From NCBI GenBank assembly GCA_020631735.1, contig CM036221.1:15171381-15235380 (forward strand): DNA of 64,000 nucleotides, given 5' to 3'. Each line of letters opens with the position of its first letter. Within the stretch, counting starts at the first letter, position 1. This document shows, piece by piece, positions 40,220 to 53,095 of this stretch. Below the pieces are notes generated by a model that was not told the DNA's origin, made no database searches, and saw only the letters and a program-made list of their open reading frames with translations. A program made the position numbers and the translations under genes. The DNA is from Saccharum officinarum. Lineage: Eukaryota > Streptophyta > Magnoliopsida > Poales > Poaceae.

Positions 40220-43200
40220 TGTCACACCCGGTTTTCTAAAGAACAAAACCAGGCTAATCATATGTGTGCCCAGGAAGTCCACACATATGCCAGAATGAAA
40301 AAGTATCAGAAACAATGTTATTATATAACGTATACATAGCTATATTAACACTTACATCAGAGTATCGCGGAACGGTGACTAAACTTCGGGCTCCATTCTT
40401 CTCAGGGACGGCTGACTGGGGGTAACATATGCCTAGCACTTCTACTAGTCTTCTGGAAACTCCACTACACCTTTGTCCTTCTTCCGAGTAGCATCTTACT
40501 ACACACTGGAGTGTGGGGGAAATAGCAAGAGTGAGTCCATGTCGAACTCAACAAATATAACACATGGTTCATGAGGCTCAAAAAGGCTAGACACTGTTTG
40601 ATTGCGTTTAACTTTTAATCATCATATAATTAGCAATTGAGTAGCATCAAGGTATTCCAATTCCCATTAATGAATCAATGATCAATTGTAATAAGGATAA
40701 TGAATAGCATTAACATGAGCATAATAATAATCAACAATAATTAAGCATGATATAATAATGGTGATCAACTATTCTGTAAGAATCCCCAAGGCCGCTCGTA
40801 TCCGTGAGCACGGCTAGTATACCAGTTTTTAACTCTGCGCAGAGGTGTACACTTTCACTGTGAGTCATGATTTCCAAATGCATGGGTTTGCAAGGCCCAA
40901 AACATCAGAGACCATATAAAGCCATTCAAAAGTTCGTCTAACAAGTTAGGGCCATTAGATTCACTCGGCAGGCAGATGTAGAACCCCCTTCCCTGTGGCA
41001 CAACAACCGCAGCCTATACACACTAGGCCAGGGGCTCGCACTACACCCAAAGTGGAAAGCCATTCTTACGCCATTTAAGGTAACCTCTAACAAGCTAGAA
41101 AAGGTCTCTTGAACAACTAGAGCCAGAGCCATATAGCCCTCACAGCTGTACTGTATATCCCGGTTATCACTTACAGGTAAGTCCTTACGGAGAGAAACCA
41201 GAGCAACAATATAACCCCTTGCTCTAGCCCCCTTTCAACAGTAATAAAATCATCTTAATGGTTAATTGCATAATCCATTAGTCAAATTACAAGATCATTG
41301 TTCATAATTAAGCGCTAGCAGTAGCTACCCAAATGCACAACCCATAGGCGACAAGGAAACAAGATATCAATAGCTAAGTTATAATCTCTATGGTTGTCAA
41401 GAAAGACACATGCATATGTATGATAATTTCAGTGAATAGGACAACAAGGATGGTCCCATGTTATACTTGCCTTTAACACCGATCCTTCGGTAAGCTTTAA
41501 TCTTCAACGTTCTTCTTCTTCTTCTTCTTCTTGATAACCACGTATATCTCACCGACTGGACGAAATCATAAAGCACCACACAAGCATCCATACAATCATA
41601 CACGAAGCAAACAATAGATCTAAATTAGAACAGTACACCAAACATAAAATTAAGATGAAAAGTTTGTAGAACGAATCTACGTGTCGCTACGAATACACAG
41701 ACGCGAAAAGCACACTAATCGGAGCTACGGTTGAAAAGGTACATCTACCGAAAGATTTGCTCATAGGAGAAAATATAAAACTATTAGCTTCATGTGTTTT
41801 AATTATATAATAACATATATAAGATATTTTATAGATACTATATATGGAATTAAGTCAAATTTAGATTCAAATTATGAAACTAAAGTAAAACAAATCATAT
41901 TTTATTTACAAAACCCAGTTGCATAATTATTAATCAAGATATGATTTAAACCATAAAATTTCAGAATTAGTAATATGGTAAACACTGTCACTAACGCGTA
42001 GATCTCGTTGCTATGAATCTAACGCAACTCGAATGAGCTAAAACGGATCTAAAACGTAGAAGATATGATTTAAACAAGTTTTCCTTCAATAAAATAATAG
42101 ATTAAATCTAATCACGAAGTTGAAAACACATCTAACAGTAGTATAAGCATGGGGATGATGAAATTACGAACCTAACGCAAGTTGAACGATCAAATCGGAG
42201 TTAAAACGAAGAAACGGTGAGGATCCATTATTGATTGTAAGTGGTGTATTTCTATAGTATTGTTGGATTTGTTTTTCTATAAGAAAACGGCCATATAACA
42301 TATATGTGATGTCATCAAGCTAATTGGAATAGCTAACTGGAGCAGGGAGCACGCACGACGCACGACAACAACTGATGATCGTATAGGAGCTCAACAAAGC
42401 TAGCAGGGTGCAGGTCAAGAAGGGAAAACTAACCGGAGGCGTGCGGAGGTCCTCACCGATGCCAGATGAGGAACAGCGATGTCGGCGTTGAAGCAGACAG
42501 CGGCGAGATCGGGTTTCACAAGCGGCTCCTCCAACTGATCGGAGATGTGTGATCATATCCGACTGTTCCATGAGCGGTGACATACGTGATCTGCATTGCT
42601 GCCTGGTTCGCTACGGCCGGTTGATGATTATTGACCATGGATCTCAGTATTTTCTGGCGTTGACGGATGAGACGATGATGGCCGTAGAGAGCGTAGGGTT
42701 CCGGTGGACTGCAGTGCTTGGCCAGTGGATACGTATGGCTTTCCAGTCATGCATGACGGCTTGCATGCTTTTGCTCGGCATAGGCAACAACAGATGGTAG
42801 ATAGGTAGGCCAGGCATAGCAACATACCAAAACGATGCAAGGTTTGCATGCACTGTCGGAGATGAAGTTGATGGCAACAGATGGATTTCCCCATGATGAC
42901 GTAGGCACGGCCGGCGGCGGTCGATGGCAACAGCACGTAGGGGTGGGCTCGACTTGTTGCACGAAGGAGATGATGGCCGGGTTGGGCAGCGCGGCAGCGA
43001 CAGCGACGGTGACGGCGAGGCAGCAGTGGCGGCAGATGGACGTGCTCTGCTACTCGGCGTGATCAACCGAGCGGTGGCGAGCAGCTAGGGCAGATACGGC
43101 GGCGGCGTAGATGAAACAAGGGGCACACGGTTTGGGTCCTCCGAGTTTTATAGGCTGGCGGATGTGACAACCGGCAACCAGGCTGTATCCCACACGGTCG

Positions 43201-43696
43201 ACGTTGGCAGGTTGCCATCAGACTAGAGCCCAATAGCTGCACGGGAGGTATGAGAAGGAGCAGCTAACATGCAGGGCCGGGCGTGGCCAATTGGGCTTAC
43301 GCAGGAGCAGCTGCTAGGCCACACTTCGGCCAACAGAGGAAGCGATTTTTTTTTCTTTACAAATACATATACGTATTTACATTTAGTATATATATGTATT
43401 ACACGCTAGCCTGTCGCACATGCATATACATTGACTTCCCGTTTTTGGTTCCTTTATTTATTTCAAAACGATTTCAAAGCCATTTTCAAAAACAATTTAA
43501 ATCATTTTGAATTTTAGTCAAACCACTCATCACAATTAAATCAAATGCACCGGCATGAATGCACAACAAGGTTGCTACCCCTATAATGAATTTTAACTTA
43601 AAAATATTATTTTTCCTATGTTTTCATGAGCACAAAAATATATAATTAAATCATTTTAGCTCTATTTCCAAAGAAGCAAATTTTTCGGGTGTTACA
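40220..43696 (-). repeat. 3' LTR of the LARD-like element
   Basis: The plus strand starts TGTCACACCCGG and ends CGGGTGTTACA. It contains a short TTC microsatellite near 41510-41531 that is three bases shorter in the other LTR. A TATAAA (minus strand) lies at 43147-43152. Confidence 0.95.
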
Positions 43697-43713
43697 ATTC
43701 TACCCCCCTTAAG
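43697..43713 (-). promoter_or_regulatory. Polypurine tract of the LARD-like element
   Basis: The minus strand reads CTTAAGGGGGGTAGAAT directly before the LTR start TGTAACACC. Similar sequences recur in the interior (see the repeats feature). Confidence 0.9.
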
Positions 43714-46698
43714 ATGAATCTCGTCCTCGAGATTCGGAAGATGGTGGTCAAAGAGATAGGGATACTTCACCGTAGAATCTTCTTCTCTTCCTCGAGTAGT
43801 TACCTCCTCTTGGTAGGGATTCTGCTTTACTTTGCACGTTGTTACAACCTTGATCCGAATAGCTTGCTCAACTCTTAAACATTATCCCTTAGTCCTTTCT
43901 GCCGTTACTTCCAATTAACCTTTGCAATTATTCCTCTTGTTCAAAGGTGAGCTCTATTAATTACCGCCTTTGTAGTATTAGTGACATCACTCAAGTTCCA
44001 CATGCCACTTCCCAAACCTAGGTGTAGTCCGAATCTTTATTAGCATAGCTCTCCTTTGCTAAGGGCATCGGCAACGACTTTTGTTTTCTAGGCTACACAC
44101 TTCCTAGTCGTAATCCTTGACCAATATTAATCCAATGATTTGCATCAAAAAAAATAATTAATCCAATGATGAGTCACAAGCTCAAAACCAACTTTGTGAA
44201 GATGTCCATATTTTTACACGATCCTTGTAGATGTCACTCTTATGTCCAAGATTATATTACCTCCGATGAACCTCTGATAGAATCTTATTATTCCAAGGAA
44301 ACTCTGAGTTACACTTACATCCTTGGGTTCTTCTACAACAATTGCAGCATTAGAGATAATTTAAACAAGAAAAGAACATCCTTTATTCAGAATTTATCTA
44401 CCATGCTTGGTACAACATTGAGATCTTCTAAGTCTCCGTAGAATCAACCATAGATGTACAATATCTCCTTCCTATGTCGTCAACGCCAACTTGCCTTGGG
44501 TATGTTGAAGGTTGAATTCCCTACTGATGATAGCTCAAATCGAAGATCCATCTTAACCAAAATACGAGCTCCTTATAGATGATCCAACAAGTCACTAATT
44601 GTAAGCAAAGGGTACACACGCTTGATGAGGATCTCGCAACAATTGGGTTAACTGATACTTCCAAGTGAAGCACTCGAACATATGAAACCTTGGTCTCGCA
44701 TCTTCATTAACTTGGCTACCCCCCTTAAGAAAAGATCAGTCAGGGGATGCCAAGGGTAACTTGCATCATCTTTAGTATAAGTTAACTACCATCATGTCCT
44801 AATTCTTTAGAGGCTTGTGTATAGAAGTAGAAGCAAATAGCCTGAAGTTTCCTCGCGAGATGAAAAAAACAGCAGTGCAGTAAAACAACAACAACTCTCA
44901 TTTCGTTTATCCAATGTAGTTGCAGCTTATACCGTTGGAAAGCTTATCTAATTCTCCACAACTTTCATGTAAAACACTTTTCCAAATTCTGCAGTTAAGT
45001 TGGTCGAAAATAGTGCACAACTGAAACTATTCCAGGTTGCTGACAGCACAGATGCGTCGTCTTGTGGTTTTCATAACTCCCAAACCATAATAGCTATCAT
45101 GCTCAAAAAAAAAAACCATAATAGCTATCAGGGTGGTTCTTACGGTCAGAGAAAAATATTGAAGTCTACTATTGTCCAGAATTTATCCATGATTTTTGGG
45201 CATCCAAAAATAGAGGTATAAGCTAAGGAAGACAGACTGCTCTAAAAAGACAGGATAAGATACAAATGAGATTCAGAGAGATTAGAGAGATAGATAACAC
45301 TAATCTTTAAATCTTCATGCTTCTTTGATTTATGTTGATGAGATATAAGACATGGATCGAGGATAGCCAAAAGATGACAAGAAAGATAAAGTTTGATCTT
45401 TAGTTCTTCATGCCTCTTCATGCCTCGTCACTTGAGATATTCAGGACTTGCTGTTGTTGATAGCAGATGCTACCCCACTTAACAAAGATCTTGTTTCACC
45501 TGACGATGTCATTGAAGGAAACACTTTCTCTAAGGCTTGCTGCTATCGATGAGTCCTTCACTTAAAACTTACTAAACATACTTGATATGGGGGTGATGTC
45601 ATCTAAGTTTTCATGAAACTAACTATAGACTTCCAATCATAGAGATAACCACTTCTTCCAAGTGAAGCTCTAGGACATACGAAACATTCATCTTGCAACA
45701 CTCACAACTTTGCTACCCCCTTAAGAAAAAGAAACTAGGGGACACCAAAGTAAATCACATCCCTTTTATACTAGATAACCATAATCATCTCTAATGTAAG
45801 ATTCCCAGGCAAATCAATGAGATTCAAAGATATCCAATGATATATTCACTTGTACAAGATAAGGAAATAATGCAGAAAATTTCTGGGCGAATTCTAATTT
45901 TAGCAGTTCAGTAAATCTGGCATAACTCGAGCTACAAAGATCCAAATGAAGTGATCTTTACATGGTTGGAAAGCTTATGAAATTATCTACAACTTTTATT
46001 AATAACACTTTTCCAGGTTCTGTTATTAAATTAATCAAAAACAGAGCTTAGCCAAAACTGTTCCAGAATTCCAGACTGTGCAGTAACCTCAACTTAGAAC
46101 AGGTATATCTCTTAGCTCAAAATAGGTAAAAAGGTAAATCCAGTGGGTTTGGAAAGATACAGAAGTCTAGTTATTCCCAGTAAAATTTCATAAATTTCTC
46201 ATGTCCATATCTTGAGATATAACAGAAACATTGCAGACTGCTATAGAAATCAGCATGCGGAGTATTACGTAAAACCTACCCCACTTAGCATAGATCAAGC
46301 TACTCCTCAAGACTTATACCTTTCGAGCCACCTTTGAAATATGAGAACAAGGATAACACACAAGCAACACATCAAGCAAAACAAACACACATCACATCAT
46401 CGATACTACACGTGCTTGTTCAACAATGGTGGTCATCCTAATGGCACCTTGGAGATGATGAAAGGCCATCGAACTTTTGAACAAGGTAAGATCAGAAAAC
46501 TTTTAGTAAAATCAACATAAAACAAAATCCAATGGAATAAGAAATAATAGCTCAAAGGAAGCTATATCAAGGAGGGGATACAACAAGACAAGGAAGAGAA
46601 AATAGTCAAAATCAATGAGTCAAGGTATGACAAATTAGTTTTATAGTAAAATAAGTTTTAGAATACGTCCAGTGCTACTTGGCATACGTCCTACAGTC
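43714..46698 (-). other. Non-coding interior with diverged repeats
   Basis: No gag, protease, integrase or reverse transcriptase motif is visible. Two diverged copies of a roughly 1-kb unit seem present. CTTCCAAGTGAAGC recurs at about 44658 and 45657, GGCTACCCCCCTTAAGAAAA-like at 44715 and 45711, and GGTTGGAAAGCTTAT-like at 44935 and 45965. Related CTACCCCACTTA sites occur at 45472 and 46278. The G-rich complements resemble the polypurine tract. Confidence 0.65.
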
Positions 46699-46702
46699 AA
46701 CA

Positions 46703-46716
46703 CCGCTCTGATACCA
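46703..46716 (-). promoter_or_regulatory. Primer binding site of the LARD-like element
   Basis: The minus strand reads TGGTATCAGAGCGG three bases inside the right LTR. It matches the initiator methionine tRNA 3' end used by many plant LTR elements. Confidence 0.92.
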
Positions 46717-49141
46717 CTCTGTCACACCCGGTTTTCTAAAGAACAAATCCAGGCTAATCATATGTGTGCCCAGGAAGTCCACACATATGCCAGAATGAAA
46801 AAGTATCAGAAACAATGTTATTATATAACGTATACATAGCTATATTAACACTTACATCAGAGTATCGCGGAACGGTGACTAAACTTCGGGCTCCATTCTT
46901 CTCAGGGACGGCTGACTGGGGGTAACATATGCCTAGCACTTCTACTAGTCTTCTGGAAACTCCACTACACCTTTGTCCTTCTTCCGAGTAGCATCTTACT
47001 ACACACTGGAGTGTGGGGGAAATAGCAAGAGTGAGTCCATGTCGAACTCAACAAATATAACACATGGTTCATGAGACTCAAAAAGGCTAGACACTGTTTG
47101 ATTGCGTTTAACTTTTAATCATCATATAATTAGCAATTGAGTAGCATCAAGGTATTCCAATTCCCATTAATGAATCAATGATCAATTGTAATAAGGATAA
47201 TGAATAGCATTAACATGAGCATAATAATAATCAACAATAATTAAGCATGATATAATAATGGTGATCAACTATTCTGTAAGAATCCCCAAGGCCGCTCGTA
47301 TCCGTGAGCACGACTAGTATACCAGTTTTTAACTCTGCGCAGAGGTGTACACTTTCACTGTGAGTCATGATTTCCAAATGCATGGTTTTGGAAGGCCCAA
47401 AACATCAGAGACCATATAAAGCCATTCAAAAGTTCGTCTAACAAGTTAGGGCCATTAGATTCACTCGGCAGGCAGATGTAGAACCCCCCTTCCCTGTGGC
47501 ACAACAACCGCAGCCTATACACACTAGGCCAGGGGCTCGCACTACACCCAAAGTGGAAAGTCATTCTTACGCCATTTAAGGTAACCTCTAACAAGCTAGA
47601 AAAGGTCTCTTGAACAACTAGAGCCAGAGCCATATAGCCCTCACAGCTGTACTGTATATCCCGGTTATCACTTACAGGTAAGTCCTTACGGAGAGAAACC
47701 AGAGCAACAATATAACCCCTTGCTCTAGCCCCCTTTCAACAGTAATAAAATCATCTTAATGGTTAATTGCATAATCCATTAGTCAAATTACAAGATCATT
47801 GTTCATAATTAAGCGCTAGCAGTAGCTACCCAAATGCACAACCCATAGGCGACAAGGAAACAAGATATCAATAGCTAAGTTATAATCTCTATGGTTGTCA
47901 AGGAAGACACATGCATATGTATGATAATTTCAGTGAATAGGACAACAAGGATGGTCCCATGTTATACTTGCCTTTAACACCGATCCTTCGGTAAGCTTTA
48001 ATCTTCAACGTTCTTCTTCTTCTTCTTCTTGATAACCACGTATATCTCACCGACTGGACGAAATCATAAAGCACCACACAAGCATCCATACAATCATACA
48101 CGAAGCAAACAATAGATCTAAATTAGAACAGTACACCAAACATAAAATTAAGATGAAAAGTTTGTAGAACGAATCTACGTGTCGCTACGAATACACAGAC
48201 GCGAAAAGCACACTAATCGGAGCTACGGTTGAAAAGGTACATCTACCGAAAGATTTGCTCATAGGAGAAAATATAAAACTATTAGCTTCATGTGTTTTAA
48301 TTATATAATAACATATATAAGATATTTTATAGATACTATATATGGAATTAAGTCAAATTTAGATTCAAATTATGAAACTAAAGTAAAACAAATCATATTT
48401 TATTTACAAAACCCAGTTGCATAATTATTAATCAAGATATGATTTAAACCATAAAATTTCAGAATTAGTAATATGGTAAACACTGTCACTAACGCGTAGA
48501 TCTCGTTGCTATGAATCTAACGCAACTCGAATGAGCTAAAACGGATCTAAAACGTAGAAGATATGATTTAAACAAGTTTTCCTTCAATAAAATAATAGAT
48601 TAAATCTAATCACGAAGTTGAAAACACATCTAACAGTAGTATAAGCATGGGGATGATGAAATTACGAACCTAACGCAAGTTGAACGATCAAATCGGAGTT
48701 AAAACGAAGAAACGGTGAGGATCCATTATTGATTGTAAGTGGTGTATTTCTATAGTATTGTTGGATTTGTTTTTCTATAAGAAAACGGCCATATAACATA
48801 TATGTGATGTCATCAAGCTAATTGGAATAGCTAACTGGAGCAGGGAGCACGCACGACGCACGACAACAACTGATGATCGTATAGGAGCTCAACAAAGCTA
48901 GCAGGGTGCAGGTCAAGAAGGGAAAACTAACCGGAGGCGTGCGGAGGTCCTCACCGATGCCAGATGAGGAACAGCGATGTCGGCGTTGAAGCAGACAGCG
49001 GCGAGATCGGGTTTCACAAGCGGCTCCTCCAACTGATCGGAGATGTGTGATCATATCCGACTGTTCCATGAGCGGTGACATACGTGATCTGCATTGCTGC
49101 CTGGTTCGCTACGGCCGGTTGATGATTATTGACCATGGATC

Positions 49142-49564
49142 TCAGTATTTTCTGGCGTTGACGGATGAGACGATGATGGCCGTAGAGAGCGTAGGGTTCC
49201 GGTGGACTGCAGTGCTTGGCCAGTGGATACGTATGGCTTTCCAGTCATGCATGACGGCTTGCATGCTTTTGCTCGGCATAGGCAACAACAGATGGTAGAT
49301 AGGTAGGCCAGGCATAGCAACATACCAAAACGATGCAAGGTTTGCATGCACTGTCGGAGATGAAGTTGATGGCAACAGATGGATTTCCCCATGATGACGT
49401 AGGCACGGCCGGCGGCGGTCGATGGCAACAGCACGCAGGGGTGGGCTCGACTTGTTGCACGAAGGAGATGATGGCCGGGTTGGGCAGCGCGGCAGCGACA
49501 GCGACGGTGACGGCGAGGCAGCAGTGGCGGCAGATGGACGTGCTCTGCTACTCGGCGTGATCAA
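49142..49564 (-). other. 140-codon open frame in the LTR leader
   Basis: The first ATG after the predicted LTR start site opens a 140-codon Ser/Pro/Ala-rich frame, present in the other LTR at 42644-43066 with no amino acid change. Such a young pair would be conserved anyway, so this does not show selection. There is no similarity I recognise. Confidence 0.25.
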
Positions 49565-49644
49565 CCGAGCGGTGGGGAGCAGCTAGGGCAGATACGGCGG
49601 CGGCGTAGATGAAACAAGGGGCACACGGTTTGGGTCCTCCGAGT

Positions 49645-49650
49645 TTTATA
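49645..49650 (-). promoter_or_regulatory. Putative LTR TATA box
   Basis: The minus strand reads CCTATAAAACTC, followed by GC-rich leader-like sequence, which would put transcription start near 49615-49620. The equivalent site is 43147-43152 in the 3' LTR. Confidence 0.6.
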
Positions 49651-51090
49651 GGCTGGCGGATGCGGCAACCGGCAACCAGGCTGTATCCCACACGGTCGAC
49701 GTTGGCAGGTTGCCATCAGACTAGAGCCCAATAGCTGCACGGGAGGTATGAGAAGGAGCAGCTAACATGCAGGGCCGGGCGTGGCCAATTGGGCTTACGC
49801 AGGAGCAGCTGCTAGGCCACACTTCGGCCAACAGAGGAAGCGATTTTTTTTCTTTACAAATACATATACGTATTTACATTTAGTATATATATGTATTACA
49901 CGCTAGCCTGTCGCACATGCATATACATTGACTTCCCGTTTTTGGTTCCTTTATTTATTTCAAAACGATTTCAAAGCCATTTTCAAAAACAATTTAAATC
50001 ATTTTGAATTTTAGTCAAACCACTCATCACAATTAAATCAAATGCACCGGCATGAATGCACAACAAGGTTGCTACCCCTATAATGAATTTTAACTTAAAA
50101 ATATTATTTTTCCTATGTTTTCATGAGCACAAAAATATATAATTAAATCATTTTAGCTCTATTTCCAAAGAAGCAAATTTTTCGGGTGTTACAGGAAATA
50201 TGAGCCAATTTGATCATTAACTTTAATGTCCACGTTCCCACCTTGAACAAAAGTCCTGACCCAATCACACCACACCGGATGAAAACCCTTCATTCTTAGT
50301 GCTTGTTGTAAGAAATTTCAATTCACCTTATCATATGCCTTTTCAAAATCAACCTTAAAGATAATTCCATTATGTTTCCGTCTATGTAACTCGTGTAGGG
50401 TTTCATGTAAAATAACTGCACCCTTCATTATATTTCTCCCAGGTAGAAATGCTGTTTGAGAAGGTTTAATTATGCACTCAGCTATCTTTACAATTCGGTT
50501 AGTAGCCACTTTAGTAAAAATCTTGAAACTAGCATTCAACAAACAGATAGGTCTATATTGTTATATTTGTTTAGCTTCTTTAGACTTTAGTATTAAAATG
50601 ATTGTTCCGAAGTTAAGGCTATGTAGAGGCAATTCTCCCTAATGAAAATATGTGAACAAAGCCATCAGATCATCCTTAATCACATTCTAGAATACCTGAT
50701 AAAACTCTAGAGGAAAGCCATCAGGACCTGGAGCCGTATTATGGTTCATTTGAAAAATTGCACCTCTAATCTCCTCCTCCATAAACTCAGCAATCAAGAG
50801 TTCATTTTCCTCGGCTGTAACTTGAGGGATGTCATCACGGTATGACTCATCCATTACCAAATTGTTATGGTTAGATAGCCCAAATAATTTTTTATAGTAA
50901 GTGGTGATATATTTTTAAGTTCAGCGTCACCGTGAATTAAACCTTCCTCCTGCTCTAGCCTAAATATCCTAGTTTTATGATGAAACACATTCTTACACAG
51001 TGAGAAAGGTCAGTTGGATGTCCCATGTCATATGATACTTTCTTCTCACCAAATTGAAGCACGAGCTTAATATATCATTCGCATCGATGC

Positions 51091-52215
51091 CAGCCCCATG
51101 TAGTAGCTAGAAAGGTTCTGCACAAAATAATAGGCTCGCTCTTAGCTGATCCATCTCCATGACAACAAAATCAACTAGAATGCATAGTTAAAACATAATT
51201 ATAGGTACGCGCAGAAGTTTTCTAGCGGGTACTATGGAAGGGCTTGTGTTGTGTCTAGGCAGGAAACACAAGAAACGAGATAGTGCACTAAAATCGACAG
51301 GAAGGCAGTCACTGCGTTAGAGTACAGATACTTTTAGAGGTGGCTAGAAATAATTTGTAAAGGTAGATATTTCATCTACCTCTACCAACGCATCTCTAAA
51401 AATTGATTTCCAGAGGCCGTTTGAATCCTAGGCATCTCTAAAAATTATTTCTAGAATTTATAAATCGGAATAGCCAGTAAGCCCCACATGGTCGCATGTG
51501 CTGCAAGTATTTTGACATAAAATACTCGTGCATGCGGTTGTTGGAGTCGTGCGCTACTTTCCTTACCACTGCAACTTAGAACCAATTACGACAAAGCACC
51601 ACACATTTGTTCCTTTTGTATTCGGTTTAATGAATATTGTAATGCATATTTAAGATTCTAAATGAATTAAAATAAAAGAACTTTAAACTGGAAAGGTTTA
51701 GATCTCTTTGAGAAGTATAACTTTAGTTTAGGTCATTTCTCCATCCACAATCATTTTAAGTTAAAAATTGCCAATAAAGATGCATTTACACTTGCAATAG
51801 ACTTAAGAAAACTACTAGTATAGATGTATTTACACAGGAGGTTTTTTAATCTAGCGCCATTACAAATAATTTGGAATTATTTTTTTTGAATTTTTCAAAT
51901 GATCTCAGGTGGAGAAATGACGGAAGTTGCGGTACTTGAAAAGACTGCAACTTTGTAGTCGACTACTTTTTTAGATTCAAACCATTTTGGCCCTGATAAT
52001 TATGTTTTAAGATTAATAATTTTGGAATTTATATATTTTTTGAATTTCTCAAATGACCTCAGATGAGAAAATGACCAAAAGCAAAGTTATAGATCTTGAT
52101 GAGATCTAAAACTTCTTAGTTGAAACATTTTCCATTTGAATTTGTTTACGCAATAGCTAAGCAGTAGCTTACGGGAGCATGGCCCATGCGGCAGCTCAGG
52201 AACGGAGCGCCTATC
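51091..52215. other. Intergenic, possible transposon remnants
   Basis: Short palindromes (GGTAGATATTTCATCTACC at 51362-51380) and a diverged repeat pair (CAAATGATCTCAGGTGGAG-like at 51897 and 52050) resemble the inner parts of grass DNA transposons. No ends were found and no gene is supported. Confidence 0.35.
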
Positions 52216-52244
52216 GGACGTGGAACGCATGCTGATGACAGTTA

Positions 52245-52732
52245 CGTTCCAGTTACGTAGTTTTTCCTTTTTCTGTTCCTTTTTTTCCTTGTACTGCGTA
52301 CTTCATTTTCTTTTTTTGTTCCTTTATACTTTTGGTTCATTTCTTTTTGCTTTTTCTTTTTTCTTTTTATGTTATTTTATTCTTCTTATCATTTTCTTTA
52401 TATTTTTTTGTCTTTCTTTTATTCAATTTTCTTCTTCTCTAATTAATTATTTTTATTTATTTTCATGTTATTTTATTCTCCTTTTTTATTTTTTATTTTT
52501 CTTTTATTTCCTTTGTGCGTTTTTCTTTTCTTTTTTATTTCATTTCATTGAATTCTTTTTTATTTTTCCTTTTCTTGTATTATCTAGCTTTTTATCTATT
52601 TTTCACTTTTTTATATTTTTATCTTTATTTTATTTATTTTCTTTTATTTATTTTATTTTTGTATTTTTTGTTATTTTACTTTTATTAATTACTTTAATAA
52701 TTTCATCTTTTACTCTTTTTATTTTCAGATAC
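52245..52732 (+). repeat. T-rich low-complexity tract
   Basis: Nearly 500 bp of T with scattered C, A and few G, mainly TTTTC and TTTATT motifs. A 172-codon frame crosses it but encodes only Phe/Leu/Ser/Ile repeats, so I treat it as non-coding. Confidence 0.9.
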
Positions 52733-53095
52733 ACGTGATGCTCATGTAGTATCCTAATGATGTTCTATGATTTATTTTGTCATGTTTACGTAGTATACAT
52801 GTGATATTTTATGATGTGTTTTGTGATGTTCGCATAATATACATGTGATGTTCACGTAGTATACATGCTATGTTTTATGATGTATTTTGTGATGTTCACG
52901 TAGTATACATGTAATGTTCTATGACATACTTTGTAATGTTCTATGATTTGTATGTTATATGATGTACTTTGTGATATTCACGGAGTATACATGTGATGTT
53001 CACGTAGAATACATGTGAGGTTCTATGATATTTTTTGTGATATTCACGTAGTATACATATGATGTTCTATATGATGTATTTTATGATGTTTTCCC
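52733..53095 (+). repeat. Minisatellite with TTCACGTAGTATACATG units
   Basis: About eight diverged units combine GATGTTCACGTAGTATACAT with GTTCTATGATGTATTTTGT, with a spacing of roughly 40-65 bp. Some units lack one half. It follows the T-rich tract directly. Confidence 0.85.

Larger units (their letters stand above)
40220..50193 (-). mobile_element. Young LARD-like LTR retrotransposon
   Basis: Long LTRs (40220-43696, 3477 bp; 46720-50193, 3474 bp) flank a 3.0-kb interior (43697-46719). The duplication GGAAA lies at 40215-40219 and 50194-50198. The primer site next to the right LTR and the polypurine tract next to the left one put the element on the minus strand. I count about 11 substitutions and 3 small indels between the LTRs, about 0.3%, so the insertion is very recent. 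The interior has no gag or pol, only short frames. Long LTRs with a non-coding interior are the mark of LARD elements, which need proteins from a relative. It splits the LINE within its reverse transcriptase. Confidence 0.93.
46720..50193 (-). repeat. 5' LTR of the LARD-like element
   Basis: Almost identical to 40220-43696. As the 5' LTR it would drive transcription toward lower coordinates. R and U5 would then take about 2.9 kb, an unusually long transcribed LTR part. Confidence 0.95.
38060..51090 (-). mobile_element. L1-type LINE, split and degenerate
   Basis: The minus strand encodes a non-LTR reverse transcriptase in two blocks. 51090-50194 carries the N-terminal part (NTAPGPDGFP, FLPGRNI, KVDFEKAYDKVN). 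40219-38060 carries the rest: GLRQGDPLSPILF, the catalytic YVDD at about 40050, FRYLGLPMH, then the C-terminal Cys-rich region. A 9974-bp LTR element separates them, and a Tourist MITE sits at 38904-39343. Several stops and frameshifts are present. ORF1 and the endonuclease domain are not seen to the right, so the copy was probably 5'-truncated. The 3' end and tail are not clear. Confidence 0.88.

Noticed and set aside
40220..50193. Assembly duplication as the cause of the 3.5-kb direct repeat
   Set aside because: The two copies differ by substitutions and indels, have correct TG...CA ends, a primer site, a polypurine tract and a target duplication. This is a real LTR element.
52220..52738. 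172-codon very hydrophobic frame resembling a membrane protein
   Set aside because: It arises from a T-rich low-complexity tract. There is no codon pattern or homology.
52733..53095. CRISPR-like array
   Set aside because: Repeats are diverged, without unique spacers of fixed length, and the genome is a plant.
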